NCBI GenBank assembly: GCA_964469055.1
Contig: CAYXXN010000133.1
Span: 1 to 7,707 of the forward strand
DNA length: 7,707 nt
Direction: 5' to 3'
Source of the DNA: CAYXXN01 sp964469055
GTDB lineage: Bacteria > Acidobacteriota > Thermoanaerobaculia > Multivoradales > JAHEKO01
The notes under the pieces were generated by a model, which was not told the DNA's origin, ran no database searches, and was given only the letters and a program-made list of their open reading frames with translations. Both the position numbers and the translations under genes were made by a program. Shown piece after piece: positions 6,670 through 7,707 of the stretch (its first letter is position 1; every line of letters starts with the position of its first letter).

Positions 6670-6693
6670 CCGGGGCTCCCCGGCGACCCGGGG
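6670..6693 (-). promoter_or_regulatory. Mutually exclusive GC hairpins before rpoZ
   Basis: In the gmk-rpoZ gap the minus-strand RNA reads arm 1 CCCCGG (6693-6688), loop GTCG, arm 2 CCGGGG (6683-6678), AG, arm 3 CCCCGG (6675-6670). Arms 1 and 2 can form a 6-bp stem with a 4-nt loop. Arms 2 and 3 can instead pair (5 bp with a 4-nt loop), which would tie up the first two G of the rpoZ Shine-Dalgarno. No U-tract follows, so it is not an intrinsic terminator. In such GC-rich DNA short stems arise by chance, so a regulatory role is only a possibility. Confidence 0.3.
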
Positions 6694-6698
6694 GGTGA

Positions 6699-7322
6699 TC
6701 AGCGGCGGGTAGCGGCCTCGAAGCCGTGGAGGATCGCCTCCACGCGCTCCTCCAGGCGCTCGCGCCGCAGTCGCTTGTCGATGAGAATTGCCGCCAGCTC
6801 GGCGCTGGCGCGTTCCAAGTCGTCGTTGATAATAACATACTGATACTGTCGATAACGCCTGATCTCATCGATAGATACGGCCAGACGACCGGCGACGGAG
6901 ACGGGGTCGTCGAGACCCCGCTCGACGAGCCGACGCTCCAACTCGACGAAGCTCGGCGGCAAGATGAACACCGCGTGGGCCTCGGGGTGGCGGGCGAGCA
7001 CCTGCGCCGCGCCCTGCACGTCGATCTCCAGGATGACGTCGAGGCCCGCCGCGAGCCGCGGCTCCACCTCGGCCAACGACGTGCCGAAGTAGTTGTCCTG
7101 GTAGTGCTGGGCGGCGATCATCTCTTCGAACGTGGCCACGTCGACGAAGTGGTACTCGCGGCCCTCGACTTCGCCGTCGCGCGGCGGCCGGGTGGTGTGG
7201 CTCACCGACACCACCACGTCGGAGGCGCCGCGGAGCGGCCCGGCCAAGAGGCGCTCGATCAGCGTCGTCTTGCCGACGCCCGACGGCGCAGAGACGACGA
7301 ACAAGTCTCCTCGCGGGCGCAA
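6699..7322 (-). CDS. gmk: Guanylate kinase
   Basis: A 207-residue cytosolic enzyme that phosphorylates GMP with ATP to give GDP, needed for GTP, dGTP and nucleotide second messengers. Seen: strand DLFVVSAPSGVGKTTL, with the ATP-binding P-loop at 12-20. The GMP-binding module VSHTTRPPRDGEVEGREYHF (40-59) and EIDVQGA follow, then a lid segment RGLDDPVSVAGR. The chosen TTG start gives the usual family length and the usual few residues before the first strand. It lies 4 nt after the yicC stop with GGAG 7 nt upstream. A GTG at 7364 would add 14 atypical residues and overlap yicC. Codons for about 20 residues (SIDEIRRYRQYQYVIINDD) are strikingly AT-rich compared with the rest of the gene; this stretch contains a possible promoter. 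Confidence 0.95.
   Translation of the reverse strand: MRPRGDLFVVSAPSGVGKTTLIERLLAGPLRGASDVVVSVSHTTRPPRDGEVEGREYHFVDVATFEEMIAAQHYQDNYFGTSLAEVEPRLAAGLDVILEIDVQGAAQVLARHPEAHAVFILPPSFVELERRLVERGLDDPVSVAGRLAVSIDEIRRYRQYQYVIINDDLERASAELAAILIDKRLRRERLEERVEAILHGFEAATRR
6829..6837 (-). promoter_or_regulatory. Candidate extended -10 promoter inside gmk, facing rpoZ-coaBC
   Basis: On the minus strand the sequence TGTTATTAT (6837 to 6829) fits an extended -10 element: TG, one base, then TATTAT, five of six to consensus. It lies in the most AT-rich stretch of the window (about 6825-6880), about 170 nt before the rpoZ start. No convincing -35 is present at 16-18 nt, which extended -10 promoters can do without. 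It would uncouple rpoZ and coaBC from yicC-gmk. The match is seen; activity is inferred. Confidence 0.3.
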
Positions 7323-7326
7323 GCGA

Positions 7327-7707
7327 TCACTCCACGTTCTGTACCTGCTCGCGCAATTGCTCACAGAGCAGCTTCGCCTCGACGACGGCCTCGATCATGG
7401 CGAGGTCCCGACACTTGGCGCCCAGGGTATTGAGCTCGCGCTGCACCTCCTGGGCCAGGAAATCCAGGCGGCGCCCTACCCCCGCGCCCTCCGCCAGCAG
7501 CTCGCGGCAGTGGTGCAGGTGAGCTCGCAGACGGTCGAGCTCCTCCTGCACATCGCTGCGCTCGACGAGGAGCGCGACCTCGAAGGCCAGTCGCTCCTCG
7601 GGGATCTGGGTGTCGACGAGGAGATCGCTCAGGCGGCGCCGCAGGCCGGCGGCGAGCTCGTCGCGCATCCCCTCCCGGCGCGCGGTCAGTCGTTCGGCCT
7701 GCGCTTC
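7327..7707 (-). CDS. yicC: YicC-family endoribonuclease, C-terminal part (runs off the right edge)
   Basis: The last 126 codons of a YicC-family protein; the N-terminal half lies outside the window. The C-terminal domain (DUF1732) is unmistakable. It has EVALLVERSDVQEELDRLRA (an EVA...D.xEEL.RL pattern), then GRRLDFLAQEVQRELNTLGA, and the family's characteristic end REQVQNVE. YicC proteins are reported as endoribonucleases acting in RNA decay. The reading frame stays open to position 7707, so the ATG at 7668 is an internal Met, not the start. It is the first visible gene of the leftward yicC-gmk-rpoZ-coaBC operon, an arrangement common in bacteria outside the gamma-proteobacteria. Its stop is followed after 4 nt by gmk. 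Confidence 0.95.
   Translation of the reverse strand, partial: EAQAERLTARREGMRDELAAGLRRRLSDLLVDTQIPEERLAFEVALLVERSDVQEELDRLRAHLHHCRELLAEGAGVGRRLDFLAQEVQRELNTLGAKCRDLAMIEAVVEAKLLCEQLREQVQNVE
7330..7333 (-). promoter_or_regulatory. Ribosome binding site that decides the gmk start
   Basis: GGAG, formed by the last two sense codons of yicC, lies 7 nt before the TTG at 7322. This spacing, together with the 4-nt gap after the yicC TGA (7329-7327), supports TTG as the gmk start and suggests translational coupling between the two genes. Confidence 0.6.

Overview
This is a very GC-rich bacterial window (roughly 70% G+C by eye) holding eight protein-coding genes and almost no spare DNA. No tRNA, rRNA, insertion sequence or CRISPR array was seen. 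The bacterial core genes yicC, gmk, rpoZ and coaBC identify a bacterium. The GC content, a family 4 uracil-DNA glycosylase and a large lipoprotein sulfatase-like enzyme next to this cluster would fit a high-GC Acidobacteriota (for example Thermoanaerobaculia-like) or a deltaproteobacterial relative. That assignment is inference, not something the sequence proves.

Layout, right to left, since most genes are on the minus strand. From 7707 down to 5190 runs a tight housekeeping operon: yicC (3' part only), gmk (TTG start 4 nt after the yicC stop), rpoZ and coaBC (CoA biosynthesis). From 2420 to 5182 a single plus-strand gene encodes a 920-residue predicted lipoprotein of the alkaline phosphatase/sulfatase superfamily. 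It ends only 7 nt from the end of coaBC, convergently. A 90-bp divergent intergenic region (2330-2419), with an AT-rich core inside a 7-nt dyad, separates it from a second minus-strand operon: family 4 uracil-DNA glycosylase, a polyprenyl-phosphate-type GT2 glycosyltransferase, and a GT4 glycosyltransferase cut off by the left edge.

How the genes work together: the right-hand operon combines RNA turnover (YicC), GDP supply (Gmk), an RNA polymerase subunit (omega) and coenzyme A synthesis (CoaBC), a growth-linked set. The left-hand operon combines DNA repair with two enzymes that probably build a lipid-linked or envelope glycan. The lipoprotein would act outside the cytoplasm on an ester substrate that cannot be named from sequence. 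It is the most unusual gene here: the position that holds the formylglycine-forming Cys/Ser in true sulfatases is Thr, and the Arg of that signature is missing. I found no clear evidence of a wholly new multi-gene system. The best leads are this enzyme and its flanking domains, its position between coaBC and the glycosylase gene, and two candidate regulatory spots (inside gmk, and in front of rpoZ).
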